Assembly (NCBI GenBank): GCA_050486105.1
Contig: JBJHCR010000285.1
Span: 1 to 8,438, forward strand
DNA: 8,438 nt
Reading direction: 5' to 3'
From: JAEXNA01 sp050486105
GTDB lineage: Bacteria > Vulcanimicrobiota > Xenobia > Xenobiales > JADMJV01
The stretch's first letter is position 1. Each line of letters opens with the position of its first letter. A program made the translations under genes and the position numbers. Below, in pieces: positions 1 to 5,674 of this stretch. The notes below the pieces were generated by a model. The model was given only the letters and a program-made list of their open reading frames with translations, was not told where the DNA came from and ran no database searches.

Positions 1-381
1 GCCCCAAAGACAGCAACAACCACGGCAGGAAGCTCGCCGCGACAACCGCCAGCAGCAAGCCCAGCCCAGGGCTCGTCAACAACAGCAGCCCCAACAACCA
101 CGACGGGAAGCTCGCCGCGACCACCGCCAGCAGCAAGCCCAAGCAAGGGCTCCTCAGCGACTACAAAGCAGCACCTCAGGTCAGCGAGCGCAGCGCGGCA
201 ACAATCGTCAATCGGCCCGTCGATGACCTTACCCCTGCTCCCCCTCCTAGCGGCGAACCGTACCGGAGTCAAAGCCGTTTCTGTCACGGCAACCCTAACC
301 ATAGCGGTGCCCGCATGCCTCATTCTCTTGGCATTCCGAACTCACATTAAGGAGGCTCGTTCCAGACAGCAGCGCTCCTAA
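1..381 (+). CDS. Partial CDS: C-terminal part of a Pro/Ser/Thr/Ala-rich protein with a possible C-terminal membrane anchor
   Basis: The plus-strand frame beginning at base 1 is open from the window edge to a TAA at 379-381 (126 residues; the N-terminus lies outside). Residues 1-55 are low-complexity Ala/Thr/Ser/Pro and contain a repeat of 26 residues, the 78-base tandem repeat read in frame. Residues 75-85 are hydrophobic. Residues about 92-112 form a convincing membrane-spanning stretch (key part TLTIAVPACLILLAF), followed by a short basic tail with several Arg and Lys. That order fits a disordered outer segment held by a C-terminal membrane helix. Caution: the other two plus-strand frames are also open here. 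One reads as a Gln/Arg-rich tail ending with TGA at 224-226, the other ends at 348-350. The frame choice therefore rests mainly on the membrane helix and on being the longest. No family is recognised. It converges on the minus-strand gene ending at 456. Confidence 0.4.
   Translation, partial: APKTATTTAGSSPRQPPAASPAQGSSTTAAPTTTTGSSPRPPPAASPSKGSSATTKQHLRSASAARQQSSIGPSMTLPLLPLLAANRTGVKAVSVTATLTIAVPACLILLAFRTHIKEARSRQQRS
14..160. repeat. 78-base tandem repeat, two imperfect copies
   Basis: Copy 1 starts at 14 and copy 2 at 92, both with CAACAACCACG. They stay nearly identical through the shared core GAAGCTCGCCGCGA and GCCAGCAGCAAGCCCA before diverging after about 156. The period of 78 is a multiple of three, so all reading frames are kept, which suits a repeat inside a coding region. 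A third, isolated match to the core (GGGAAGCTCTCCGCGA) lies at 405-420, outside the likely coding frame. Confidence 0.75.
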
Positions 382-418
382 CACCCAACTCGATCTCCCG
401 CGTCGGGAAGCTCTCCGC

Positions 419-448
419 GAGCACAGCTGAGAAATAGCCAACGTGCTC
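419..448. terminator. Possible weak bidirectional hairpin between convergent genes
   Basis: GAGCAC at 419-424 pairs perfectly with GTGCTC at 443-448, with an inner AGC/GCT pairing. It sits between the ends of two convergent reading frames (381 and 456). There is no T-run on either side, so it is not a classical intrinsic terminator. The call rests on position and the stem alone. Confidence 0.25.
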
Positions 449-455
449 CAGGCAC

Positions 456-1328
456 TCAGACCGGATAGCTTCTTGTAAGGGTTTCCCTCAGGTTACTCAG
501 CGCTCGGCTTTTGTTCTGATAAAGTCCATCTAAGGGCCCAGAGATCATGGCCTCAAGGAGGGTCTTAGGATGGTCTAGAGCGGCCAAAGCATCTCGGACT
601 TCGTTACCCCTTGGGCTGTCGGCCAGATGGTCAACGAGGAAGGCATAACTCAGCTGCTCACCCAGTTCCACGCCTGCGGGGGTGGGCAAGCTTCGCTCTT
701 CGAGCCAAGTGAACAAGGCTTCCAGCCAAGCCAAGTTCTCGGCGCACCGCTCGATCGTCGGATCGTTGCCGGCCCCGGACCGTAGAAGCGGAGCAAAACT
801 CAGGGCTATCCCTCGGCGCCAACTATCCTCAATCTCGCTCCAAGTCGAGGTGGCCAGTCTACCCAAGCAATCCCAGAGGTTGAAGCTCTGACTCCAATCT
901 TTCTCAAGATATAGGTGACCCAGAGCCTCAAGCCGAGTTGCCTCGTCCACCAAAGCCCTTTCTGGAACCAGGCAAAGGTACTGGTGCAATGTTCTCAAGG
1001 CGGTCCGAAGTGGAGTCAGGTACCGGGCTTGCAAAGGCCGTACGGCTTGGCGTCGCAACCAGGAGTGTTGGCGAGCCGCCTCCATTTGTAGCAGCAGCCA
1101 ATCCAACTCGAAGCCTGCCCATTCCCCAGCCACACTAAGGAGATTATGGCATACCGCAGGCGCGATTTCCTCGGTTAGGGTGCGATCGAGTTCGTCGGCA
1201 TCTAGTCCAATCTTGATAGCTTGGTAGGCACAAGTCGGCAAGAACCAACGCACCTCGGTGTCCAGAAAAAGATCCGATAAAGCTTGCCACAGTTCGACTT
1301 TAGGATCGCTTGCCAGAAAGCGGGTCAT
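456..1328 (-). CDS. Hypothetical protein with DUF7079-like N-terminal domain
   Basis: This is a 290-residue, mostly helical, soluble protein with no signal peptide or membrane segment. Residues 11-95 resemble the DUF7079 family from memory: LWQALSDLFLDTE (13-25), an acidic EEIAP turn (53-57), and NLLSVAGEWAGFELDWL (62-78). That family is a small helical protein of unknown function, so no role can be given. The remaining roughly 195 residues are Leu-, Ala- and Trp-rich and helical, and I do not recognise them. The protein appears longer than the usual single-domain family member. I chose the ATG at 1328; an upstream TTG at 1337 would add three residues. Neither start has a strong ribosome binding site. 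The gene follows the lipoprotein gene by 39 bases on the same strand, so the two are probably cotranscribed. The reading frame is clear; the family assignment is moderate. Confidence 0.75.
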   Translation of the reverse strand: MTRFLASDPKVELWQALSDLFLDTEVRWFLPTCAYQAIKIGLDADELDRTLTEEIAPAVCHNLLSVAGEWAGFELDWLLLQMEAARQHSWLRRQAVRPLQARYLTPLRTALRTLHQYLCLVPERALVDEATRLEALGHLYLEKDWSQSFNLWDCLGRLATSTWSEIEDSWRRGIALSFAPLLRSGAGNDPTIERCAENLAWLEALFTWLEERSLPTPAGVELGEQLSYAFLVDHLADSPRGNEVRDALAALDHPKTLLEAMISGPLDGLYQNKSRALSNLRETLTRSYPV

Positions 1329-1367
1329 CGGTCCCAAGCGCTACAAGCCAAACCGAGACGCATACCG

Positions 1368-1916
1368 TCAAAGGTCCTCCTCCAGGGGTGGGTCCGCTGT
1401 CTCCGACTGGGGCCCAAACCTCAGCCTTCCGCCTTCACTCGACAAAGTCAAGCGGTCCTCGCTCAGGGTCACCTGATGGGAGCCCTCGAGCAGTTGAAAA
1501 TAGGTTGTCTCTTGCTCGTTGAACCCGTCATCCAAGCAGGCTCTCAGAGTTGATGCGATGGACCCGACAGTCAAAGTTTGTCCTTGGATCACAAAGTTAC
1601 CACCATATTGGTTGCAGCCACCCGAACCGCCGAGTTGCCCATCAAGGCCAAAGCTCAAGGTGATGGAGCTACCCGGAAGAACCGGAACCGGATCGTTAAC
1701 AGGCCCGGAATCGAGCAAATGCCAGACCGGCTGAGCCCTCAGAGCCTGAACCGTCAAGGGCGGCGGATCACCCGAACCGGGAGGAGACGATGGCGGAGGA
1801 TTCGCTCCCTGGGATGGGTCCGTTGACGAGCCGCAGGCACCTAAGAGGAGCGACAACAGCATCAGCCCCAACCACAGAGTCCACAATTTCCCCCTACGCC
1901 GAACAATTTCCATCAT
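1368..1916 (-). CDS. Lipoprotein with META/HslJ-like domain
   Basis: A 182-residue protein. Residues 1-27 are a lipoprotein signal peptide: a basic start with three Arg and a Lys, a Leu/Trp-rich core, and the lipobox LLGAC with Cys28. A Pro/Gly/Ser linker (about 38-53) leads into a domain starting near VWHLLDSG (64-71). It contains the META hallmarks: a strand with FGLDGQLGGSGGCNQYGG (89-106), then LTVGSIASTLRAC ending at Cys127, an NEQE helix start, and a LSEDRLTL strand (151-158). META/HslJ domains are found in periplasmic and outer-membrane lipoproteins, some linked to heat shock or novobiocin resistance in E. coli; no enzyme activity is established. The start is fixed by GGAGGAG at 1926-1920. 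ATGs at 1916 and 1913 are both possible, and 1913 has the more usual spacing. The frame stays open upstream to 2195, but a lipobox in the interior makes that longer start unlikely. Confidence 0.88.
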   Translation of the reverse strand: MMEIVRRRGKLWTLWLGLMLLSLLLGACGSSTDPSQGANPPPSSPPGSGDPPPLTVQALRAQPVWHLLDSGPVNDPVPVLPGSSITLSFGLDGQLGGSGGCNQYGGNFVIQGQTLTVGSIASTLRACLDDGFNEQETTYFQLLEGSHQVTLSEDRLTLSSEGGRLRFGPQSETADPPLEEDL

Positions 1917-1919
1917 ATG

Positions 1920-1926
1920 CTCCTCC
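1920..1926 (-). promoter_or_regulatory. Strong ribosome binding site of the META lipoprotein gene
   Basis: Read on the minus strand, GGAGGAG lies 3 bases before the ATG at 1916 and 6 bases before the ATG at 1913. It is the strongest Shine-Dalgarno match in the window. It decides the start of this gene against the 93-codon in-frame upstream extension. Confidence 0.8.
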
Positions 1927-1931
1927 AGTCC

Positions 1932-1945
1932 TGAGAAGATTCTCA
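1932..1945. promoter_or_regulatory. Operator-like inverted repeat upstream of META lipoprotein gene
   Basis: TGAGAA and TTCTCA are perfect 6-base arms separated by two bases, and they lie 16-29 bases before the lipoprotein start codon. The position would suit a repressor site near the transcription start. No regulator gene is in the window, and a 12-base palindrome of this kind can occur by chance. Confidence 0.3.
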
Positions 1946-2229
1946 ACCAAATGAAACGATCCTGGTGACTTTCGGCTCCAACCCGCAGAACCCACTTGCT
2001 TCCCACCCCAGGCCGGAGATCCCTGACAAGGACGAGTCTGCGATTATCCCGCAGAGGTACAATATGGAAGACCAGGCCGTTGAAGCATTCCCAAAGGACA
2101 CCAGCAAGGTCGGTGAACACCATACGGAGGGTGAGTTCACCTTGGCAAGTCTGGTTGCCGTGATAAGCCTGTCCGAGGTCCGCCCATGAGAACAATCAAG
2201 AGGGCTCTCGAGCAGGCTAGTGGCCTCCA

Positions 2230-3225
2230 GTGGTGGAAGTTTGCCCCAGTGCGAAGGCCGACCAATCCAGCAGTAATCTCTCCACTCCGAAGTCCTCCTT
2301 GACAGAGTTCTCCCCACCCAGTTGGCTCAGCGGCCCCCACCGGCAGACCATAGCAGGCTCGTTGCTGCGCCGGGCGCCCCGCCTAAACTGGAAGAGACAG
2401 TACCTCATGTCGGCCCACGGAGACTCACTCAGTGTCGACATCTTACCAAGCTCCACCGGTCCTGCCAGAAAACGTCTGCTCATTCTCCACGGTCTCACCG
2501 GCAACTCTCACTCCAGCCCCGTGCCCCAAATCGCTCGTCAGGCCAGCACTCAAGGAGTAGAATCCTGGGCCCTGAATTTTCGCGGAGCCGACGGTTTTGC
2601 ACCTGAGATCCCAAGACTGTATCACGCCGGCTGCTCCGACGATCTCGAAGCGGTGGTAGCCTGCTTGCCCGATGACCTCCCGTGGTGCTTCGTCGGCTTC
2701 TCCCTTGGGGGCAACGTCCTGCTGAAATGGCTCGGTGAATCCCCTGAACGTCAACTTCCCGGACTCAAAGCCATGACCGTCTCCTGTCCTTTCGACCTAG
2801 CTCAGTGCGCCAGAAATCTGGAGTCGGACCCTATAAATCGGGTCTACCGCTGGGTGCTGATGCGAAAGCTCAAAAGCCTGGCTCACCGATTCGCCCTAAG
2901 ACACCCCCAGGTGGCCGACCTTGATGCCATCGCCAAAATGAGAACCTTCCACGATATCGACAACGATCTCATCGCTCCCCTACACGGCTTCCAAAGCGCC
3001 CAAGATTATTGGCATCGCTGCAGCAGCGCCCGGGTCTTACTCAAGATTCGCACCCCAACTCTCATCGTCCACGCCCTTGACGACCCTTTTTTGCCCGATG
3101 TCCCACAAGTGCGCAATTCCCACCTCGATTGGCTGTTGACTTCCACCGGAGGGCACCTAGGGTTCATAGACGGCCGTCGAAAAGACTGGCTGGTCCACTG
3201 CGTAACTCGATACGCCGCCACCTGA
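2230..3225 (+). CDS. YheT family alpha/beta hydrolase
   Basis: A 331-residue protein, close to the usual 320-340 for this family of cytosolic serine hydrolases (predicted carboxylesterases, related to eukaryotic ABHD1/ABHD3). Seen in order: the family N-terminal motif SGPHRQT (34-40); the oxyanion strand LLILHGLTGNSHSSP (83-97); NFRGADG (116-122); YHAGCSDDL (131-139); the nucleophile elbow GFSLGGNVLLKWLGE with Ser158; the acid motif HALDDPFLP with Asp284/Asp285; and the His in TGGHLGF (His309). The catalytic triad is therefore complete. The natural substrate of the family is not settled. The start is uncertain: GTG at 2230 has a weak upstream region, GTG at 2233 is equally possible, and a TTG at 2299 still keeps the conserved region. 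It is divergent from the META lipoprotein gene and has no close downstream partner. Confidence 0.92.
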   Translation: MVEVCPSAKADQSSSNLSTPKSSLTEFSPPSWLSGPHRQTIAGSLLRRAPRLNWKRQYLMSAHGDSLSVDILPSSTGPARKRLLILHGLTGNSHSSPVPQIARQASTQGVESWALNFRGADGFAPEIPRLYHAGCSDDLEAVVACLPDDLPWCFVGFSLGGNVLLKWLGESPERQLPGLKAMTVSCPFDLAQCARNLESDPINRVYRWVLMRKLKSLAHRFALRHPQVADLDAIAKMRTFHDIDNDLIAPLHGFQSAQDYWHRCSSARVLLKIRTPTLIVHALDDPFLPDVPQVRNSHLDWLLTSTGGHLGFIDGRRKDWLVHCVTRYAAT

Positions 3226-3591
3226 CGGGCGCCGCAGCAATGCCACAGTTCCCTCCTGCAGATTCTCAGCCAGCTCTCGGTGGTGGTCCAGATCGCCGCA
3301 CCGAGGCATGGGCACATACGGCCAACGTTATTAGGTTTGTTGGGTTCTGTCCAACGCGCCCAGGTCATCAATGAAGATCTGGGAGCGAGGGCGCGCGAGT
3401 GGGGGAGCTCGGGGAGGATTCACCCCCAGAGCGGATCTGTATTCACCCTCCGCAATGTCTGCCAGCCTACGGCCTCGGCTAGCTGCTCGAGGTTCAGTCC
3501 CATCGGCCCAAGCTTCCGGGCAGTCTTAAGTCGGGCGTTATGGGCTCCTTGTTCTAAGCTTTGTCTAGCCCCTGCCCTAGAATTGGGACGA
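3226..3591. other. Gene-poor stretch after the hydrolase gene
   Basis: No convincing gene is seen. A hairpin with arms CTCGGTG (3276-3282) and CACCGAG (3299-3305) lies 50 bases after the hydrolase stop. It lacks a T-run, so it may at best be a weak terminator. On the minus strand, a frame ending with TGA at 3420-3422 is open back through the end of the next gene and reads like coding sequence in its last 35 codons (see findings). A plus-strand frame from 3280 to 3798 has odd composition and lies antisense to the gene ending at 3592; I do not accept it. Confidence 0.45.
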
Positions 3592-4065
3592 CTAGGAGGA
3601 TGGCAGGGTTTCGACCAGCCAGGAGATATTTGGGGTTTCTCGGTAGGCGGCGCTTCCTTGAGCGTAACGGGTGTTAAGAACCGCTGCATTATCCACTCGA
3701 AAGGCTCCGAAGCCTTCGCATCGGCTCTCGAACAGAGTTATGCCTCGTTGACTAAAGTTGACTTCCACATGCAAATCTTGTCCCCGGGTGACCACTAGGC
3801 GTCCTTCGTGAGAGTTGCCCTGGAGATGTACATTCAGCTCGCCCTGCAAATGAGGCAGGCGCAGGAGGCGTCCAGGCTTTTGGACAGCCTTCAGGCGCCG
3901 AAAGAGTTGCTGGCACTGTTGGGCCAGAGCCTCGGCCTCGGCCAGCTTCAGGGGGCGCTTGAAAGAGCTAGACAGATGACGTTTTTCCCGAAATTCCGCA
4001 GCTTTTGGGTTGGAGTCGAAATGAGTGTTCACGAGTGAGATCCCTTTCCAAGTTCTTTCCATCAT
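3592..4065 (-). CDS. Hypothetical protein, unknown family
   Basis: 157 residues if started at the double ATG at 4065/4062. The first half is basic and helical (an AEAEALAQQCQQLFRRLKAV stretch, rich in Leu, Arg and Gln). The second half alternates as beta strands (RLVVTRGQDLHVEVNFSQRG). I see no signal peptide, membrane segment or known motif, and I do not recognise the family. The frame stays open to a TTG at 4203 and has another ATG at 4110. The extra N-terminus is Cys-rich and unlike the rest, neither upstream start has a ribosome binding site, and the TTTGACA repeats would fall inside it, so I prefer 4065. The start signal there is also weak (TTTAGG directly before ATG ATG). The coding call rests on length, composition and the alternation pattern. 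Confidence 0.55.
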   Translation of the reverse strand: MMERTWKGISLVNTHFDSNPKAAEFREKRHLSSSFKRPLKLAEAEALAQQCQQLFRRLKAVQKPGRLLRLPHLQGELNVHLQGNSHEGRLVVTRGQDLHVEVNFSQRGITLFESRCEGFGAFRVDNAAVLNTRYAQGSAAYRETPNISWLVETLPSS

Positions 4066-4086
4066 CCTAAACTGAGAGTCTTGAAG

Positions 4087-4138
4087 ATTATCAAGAAAAG
4101 GGGCAAGCATGTTACAGACTGTTTGACAATATTTGACA
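4087..4138 (-). promoter_or_regulatory. Putative activator-type promoter with TTTGACA direct repeat
   Basis: Two copies of TTTGACA start at 4122 and 4132, exactly 10 bases (one helical turn) apart. On the minus strand they read TGTCAAATATTGTCAAA. Downstream on the minus strand, GATAAT (4092-4087) matches the -10 consensus at 5 of 6 positions and lies 21 bases before the ATG at 4065. No good -35 is present, and the repeats would cover about -42 to -58, as for activator binding by OmpR-type response regulators. The regulator identity is inference only. Confidence 0.35.
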
Positions 4139-4212
4139 CGTCTTGCGCAACATGCCCCCGAACAGCGAAAGAAATCCTCGGAGTGAAAGACCTGGACCTC
4201 CAAGACTAGGTG

Positions 4213-4374
4213 CTAGGGCGTGTCGATTGGACCTGCTCTATCTCCCTCTCGTTTGAGTCGAAAATTGCTCATCTTTCGTTTAACAACTCTCGGGCATTGT
4301 CGCGCTCGGCGTGGACGATCGATTCTACAGGTGCTCAATTGGTGGAGAAGTTCTTTTCGAATCCTGTTACGTAA
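4213..4374 (-). pseudogene. IS4-type transposase, C-terminal fragment at an assembly gap
   Basis: The last 53 residues before the TAG at 4213-4215 read as a strongly basic tail with the segment PRVVKRKMSNFRLKR, preceded by LRNRIRKELL. To my knowledge this matches the C-terminal end of DDE transposases grouped with the IS4 family; the catalytic DDE region is not present. The reading frame runs straight into the N gap on its upstream side, so the rest of the element is either hidden in the gap or lost. Just beyond the gap, on the same strand, an ATG at 4407 begins MFSSTLV in a frame open to the gap, which could be the transposase start. No confident terminal inverted repeats or target duplication could be found. 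The family call is from memory of the motif and moderate. Confidence 0.6.
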
Positions 4375-4375
4375 G

Positions 4376-4385
4376 NNNNNNNNNN
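4376..4385. other. Assembly gap (10 N)
   Basis: Ten undetermined bases sit inside the transposase region. A round number of N is usually a placeholder of unknown true length, and insertion sequences are a common cause because their copies collapse in assembly. The frame across the gap and the distance between the flanks should not be trusted. Confidence 0.95.
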
Positions 4386-4514
4386 AAACTAAAGTGCTCG
4401 AAAACATTCTTGATCGAACAGTCTCGATATAGCGAGAGTGCGCTTGTCTTCCTCTTTTGTTATTTCTGTGCAAGAACAACTTAAAGAGCTGAGGCTCATT
4501 TTCATTCCATAACG

Positions 4515-4541
4515 AAAAAAGCCCGCGATGGCGTGCTTTCA
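4515..4541 (-). terminator. Intrinsic terminator of the 4539-5186 gene
   Basis: Read on the minus strand, the stop codon TGA leads directly into AAAGCACGC-CATC-GCGGGCTTT. This is a stem of 8 pairs with one mismatch and a 4-base loop, and it continues into a T-run (six T in total). The stem starts within the stop codon of the upstream gene, which supports that gene being real and transcribed as a single unit. Confidence 0.7.
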
Positions 4542-5186
4542 GCCGAATAAGTTTATGGGCATTGGGACTCCGGATTCCACCGAAAAAACTTCCAACGACT
4601 CTCCGACGATCTGCCCCGCCGAGGCCAGCGAATACGGAAACGGTGGGTCCTTCACAAAGGCCTCCCGCACCACCACCAAACCCCGGTGCGTCCCCACTCC
4701 CACCAAATGACAAAACCTCGGTGGCACCGGCGTCTGATTCCAGCCCATGACCACGCTGGTGCCGGTCAGATTGTTGGTGGAATAGGGCTCATCTTCGTTC
4801 GAATCAAAACTCAGGACCCCAAAGGTCTCTTCGCTGATGTCATACCTTTTCTCGCCCCGGAACTCTATGTTCCCCTGCTTGACTTGAGAGATGGCAAGCG
4901 TGATGGCGGAATCATTATCTCCATAGCAAAAACCCAGTCCCAAGTCAGTAACCATCACGTTTCCCCCTCTCTTTTCCGAGATTATAAGCGTTCGATTTCC
5001 TGTTCGATTCAACTCGGTTTGGAACTGCTCCTCAACAGCAAAAATGACGGTTCCGGCAAGGGGTTGAGCACGAAATTTCTCCGCACCACACCCATAAACC
5101 GGCACCCCATACCCCTCGTCTCCACTGGAATTCGCAACCGGGCGCGGAGACGCTCCTGTAAGTCTAAGCACCGCTGCGCGGAACAA
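4539..5186 (-). CDS. Hypothetical protein, unknown family
   Basis: 215 residues if started at the TTG at 5186. I do not recognise the family. The protein reads like a beta-rich globular protein: strands such as GTVIFAVEEQF (45-55), RTLIISEKR (65-73) and HRGLVVVREAFV (167-178), and an acidic loop FDSNEDEPYS. It has no signal peptide, lipobox or membrane helix. The start is poorly defined: the frame is open from a stop at 5258, with a GTG at 5171 and another at 5105 (preceded by GACGAGGGG) as alternatives. None has a clear ribosome binding site, so the N-terminus may be up to 27 residues shorter. A stem-loop terminator overlapping its stop codon supports it. A 168-residue plus-strand frame on the opposite strand is treated as its shadow. 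Confidence 0.6.
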   Translation of the reverse strand: MFRAAVLRLTGASPRPVANSSGDEGYGVPVYGCGAEKFRAQPLAGTVIFAVEEQFQTELNRTGNRTLIISEKRGGNVMVTDLGLGFCYGDNDSAITLAISQVKQGNIEFRGEKRYDISEETFGVLSFDSNEDEPYSTNNLTGTSVVMGWNQTPVPPRFCHLVGVGTHRGLVVVREAFVKDPPFPYSLASAGQIVGESLEVFSVESGVPMPINLFG

Positions 5187-5364
5187 GTTTGACCATCCGC
5201 AAGACCGCCGACCCTTTCGCAGGCCCTTCCAGTTAGGGAGAGGGCCCTCTACGCATCAACCCCCGACCCCTATACATGACCTCCCCAAGCTTCCCCCTTG
5301 AATTCACCTGCTTTATGAATCGTTATGAAAAGCTCACCACTCACGGACCCTCCTGCAGAGCGGC

Positions 5365-5393
5365 CGTTATGACACCTAAAAAGTGTCATAACG
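5365..5393. promoter_or_regulatory. Perfect 11-base inverted repeat, operator or hairpin
   Basis: CGTTATGACAC (5365-5375) and GTGTCATAACG (5383-5393) are perfect reverse complements separated by the 7-base CTAAAAA. An 8-base copy of one arm, CGTTATGA, occurs at 5321-5328. No T-run follows on either strand, which argues against a terminator and for a protein-binding site or RNA hairpin. It lies about 180 bases upstream of the minus-strand gene starting at 5186. Confidence 0.55.
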
Positions 5394-5465
5394 CATCAGA
5401 ATCTCAGAACGCTCGAAGAGCACAAAAAGAAATGATCGGCTCAACCCCCGCACCCAACCCAACGT

Positions 5466-5531
5466 GCCGTCCGCAAAACCCCCGTTCGCCGTCTGCAAGA
5501 CCCCAACTTGCCGTGCGCAGCCCAAAAAAGG
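5466..5531. repeat. Degenerate 22-base tandem repeat, about 2.7 copies
   Basis: GCCGTCCGCAAAACCCC, GCCGTCTGCAAGACCCC and GCCGTGCGCAG start at 5466, 5488 and 5510, giving an exact period of 22. The last copy runs into the intrinsic terminator. A period of 22 is not a multiple of three and no gene covers it, so it is a non-coding repeat. Too few and too diverged copies for a CRISPR array. Confidence 0.6.
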
Positions 5532-5567
5532 CCCGCTTGGCCCACGGGAAGAGTGGGCTAGCGGGCC
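5524..5567 (-). terminator. Strong intrinsic terminator on the minus strand
   Basis: On the minus strand GGCCCGCTAGCCCAC pairs with GTGGGCCAAGCGGGCC (14 pairs with a one-base bulge and a mismatch) around a 7-base loop, followed immediately by TTTTTT. It is the clearest terminator in the window. It lies about 108 bases after the stop of the small gene at 5675-5917, and so most likely ends that transcript. Confidence 0.85.
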
Positions 5568-5674
5568 AACTAGCGAACGGATTGCGTGGAAACATCGCAA
5601 AGGCTCGTAAGAAATTTTTCTTCTGTTTTTGCCGTCTAGAGCGGCGGTTCGAGGTTCAGCTCCAAGGGTCTAAA

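Larger units (their letters stand above)
1917..2229. other. Divergent intergenic region between lipoprotein and hydrolase genes
   Basis: About 310 bases between two divergent genes; it must hold both promoters. Apart from the ribosome binding site and the palindrome near the lipoprotein start, I see no convincing -35/-10 pair. Several frames are open here on both strands, but none has a good start signal or recognisable protein. A weak 5-base hairpin (GGCAA/TTGCC) lies near 2142-2157. Confidence 0.5.
5187..5674. other. Gene-free stretch with repeats, inverted repeat and terminator
   Basis: 488 bases between two minus-strand genes. It holds a perfect 11-base inverted repeat (5365-5393), a short 22-base repeat (5466-5531) and the intrinsic terminator of the upstream small gene (5524-5567), each listed separately. 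A short minus-strand frame MYRGRGLMRRGPSP (ATG at 5277, GGGGAGG 2 bases before it) could be a leader peptide, but its ribosome binding site is too close and nothing else supports it. Longer frames on the plus strand look non-coding in composition. Confidence 0.5.

Noticed and set aside
3280..3798. 172-residue plus-strand frame
   Set aside because: It overlaps the 3' end of the 3592-4065 gene on the opposite strand, lacks a start signal and has a patchy composition.
4123..4138. Plus-strand promoter with TTGACA as -35
   Set aside because: The consensus -35 is present twice, but no -10 lies 16-18 bases downstream of either and no plus-strand gene follows.
4140..4475. TCTTGCGCA (4140-4148) and TGTGCAAGA (4467-4475) as IS terminal inverted repeats
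   Set aside because: Only nine bases with one mismatch; too short to separate from chance, and no target duplication was found.
4686..5192. 168-residue plus-strand frame
   Set aside because: It lies antisense to the 4539-5186 frame, which has a terminator at its stop and a more protein-like composition; no ribosome binding site was seen for the plus frame.
5466..5531. CRISPR array
   Set aside because: Only about three diverged copies with contiguous 22-base units and no spacers.
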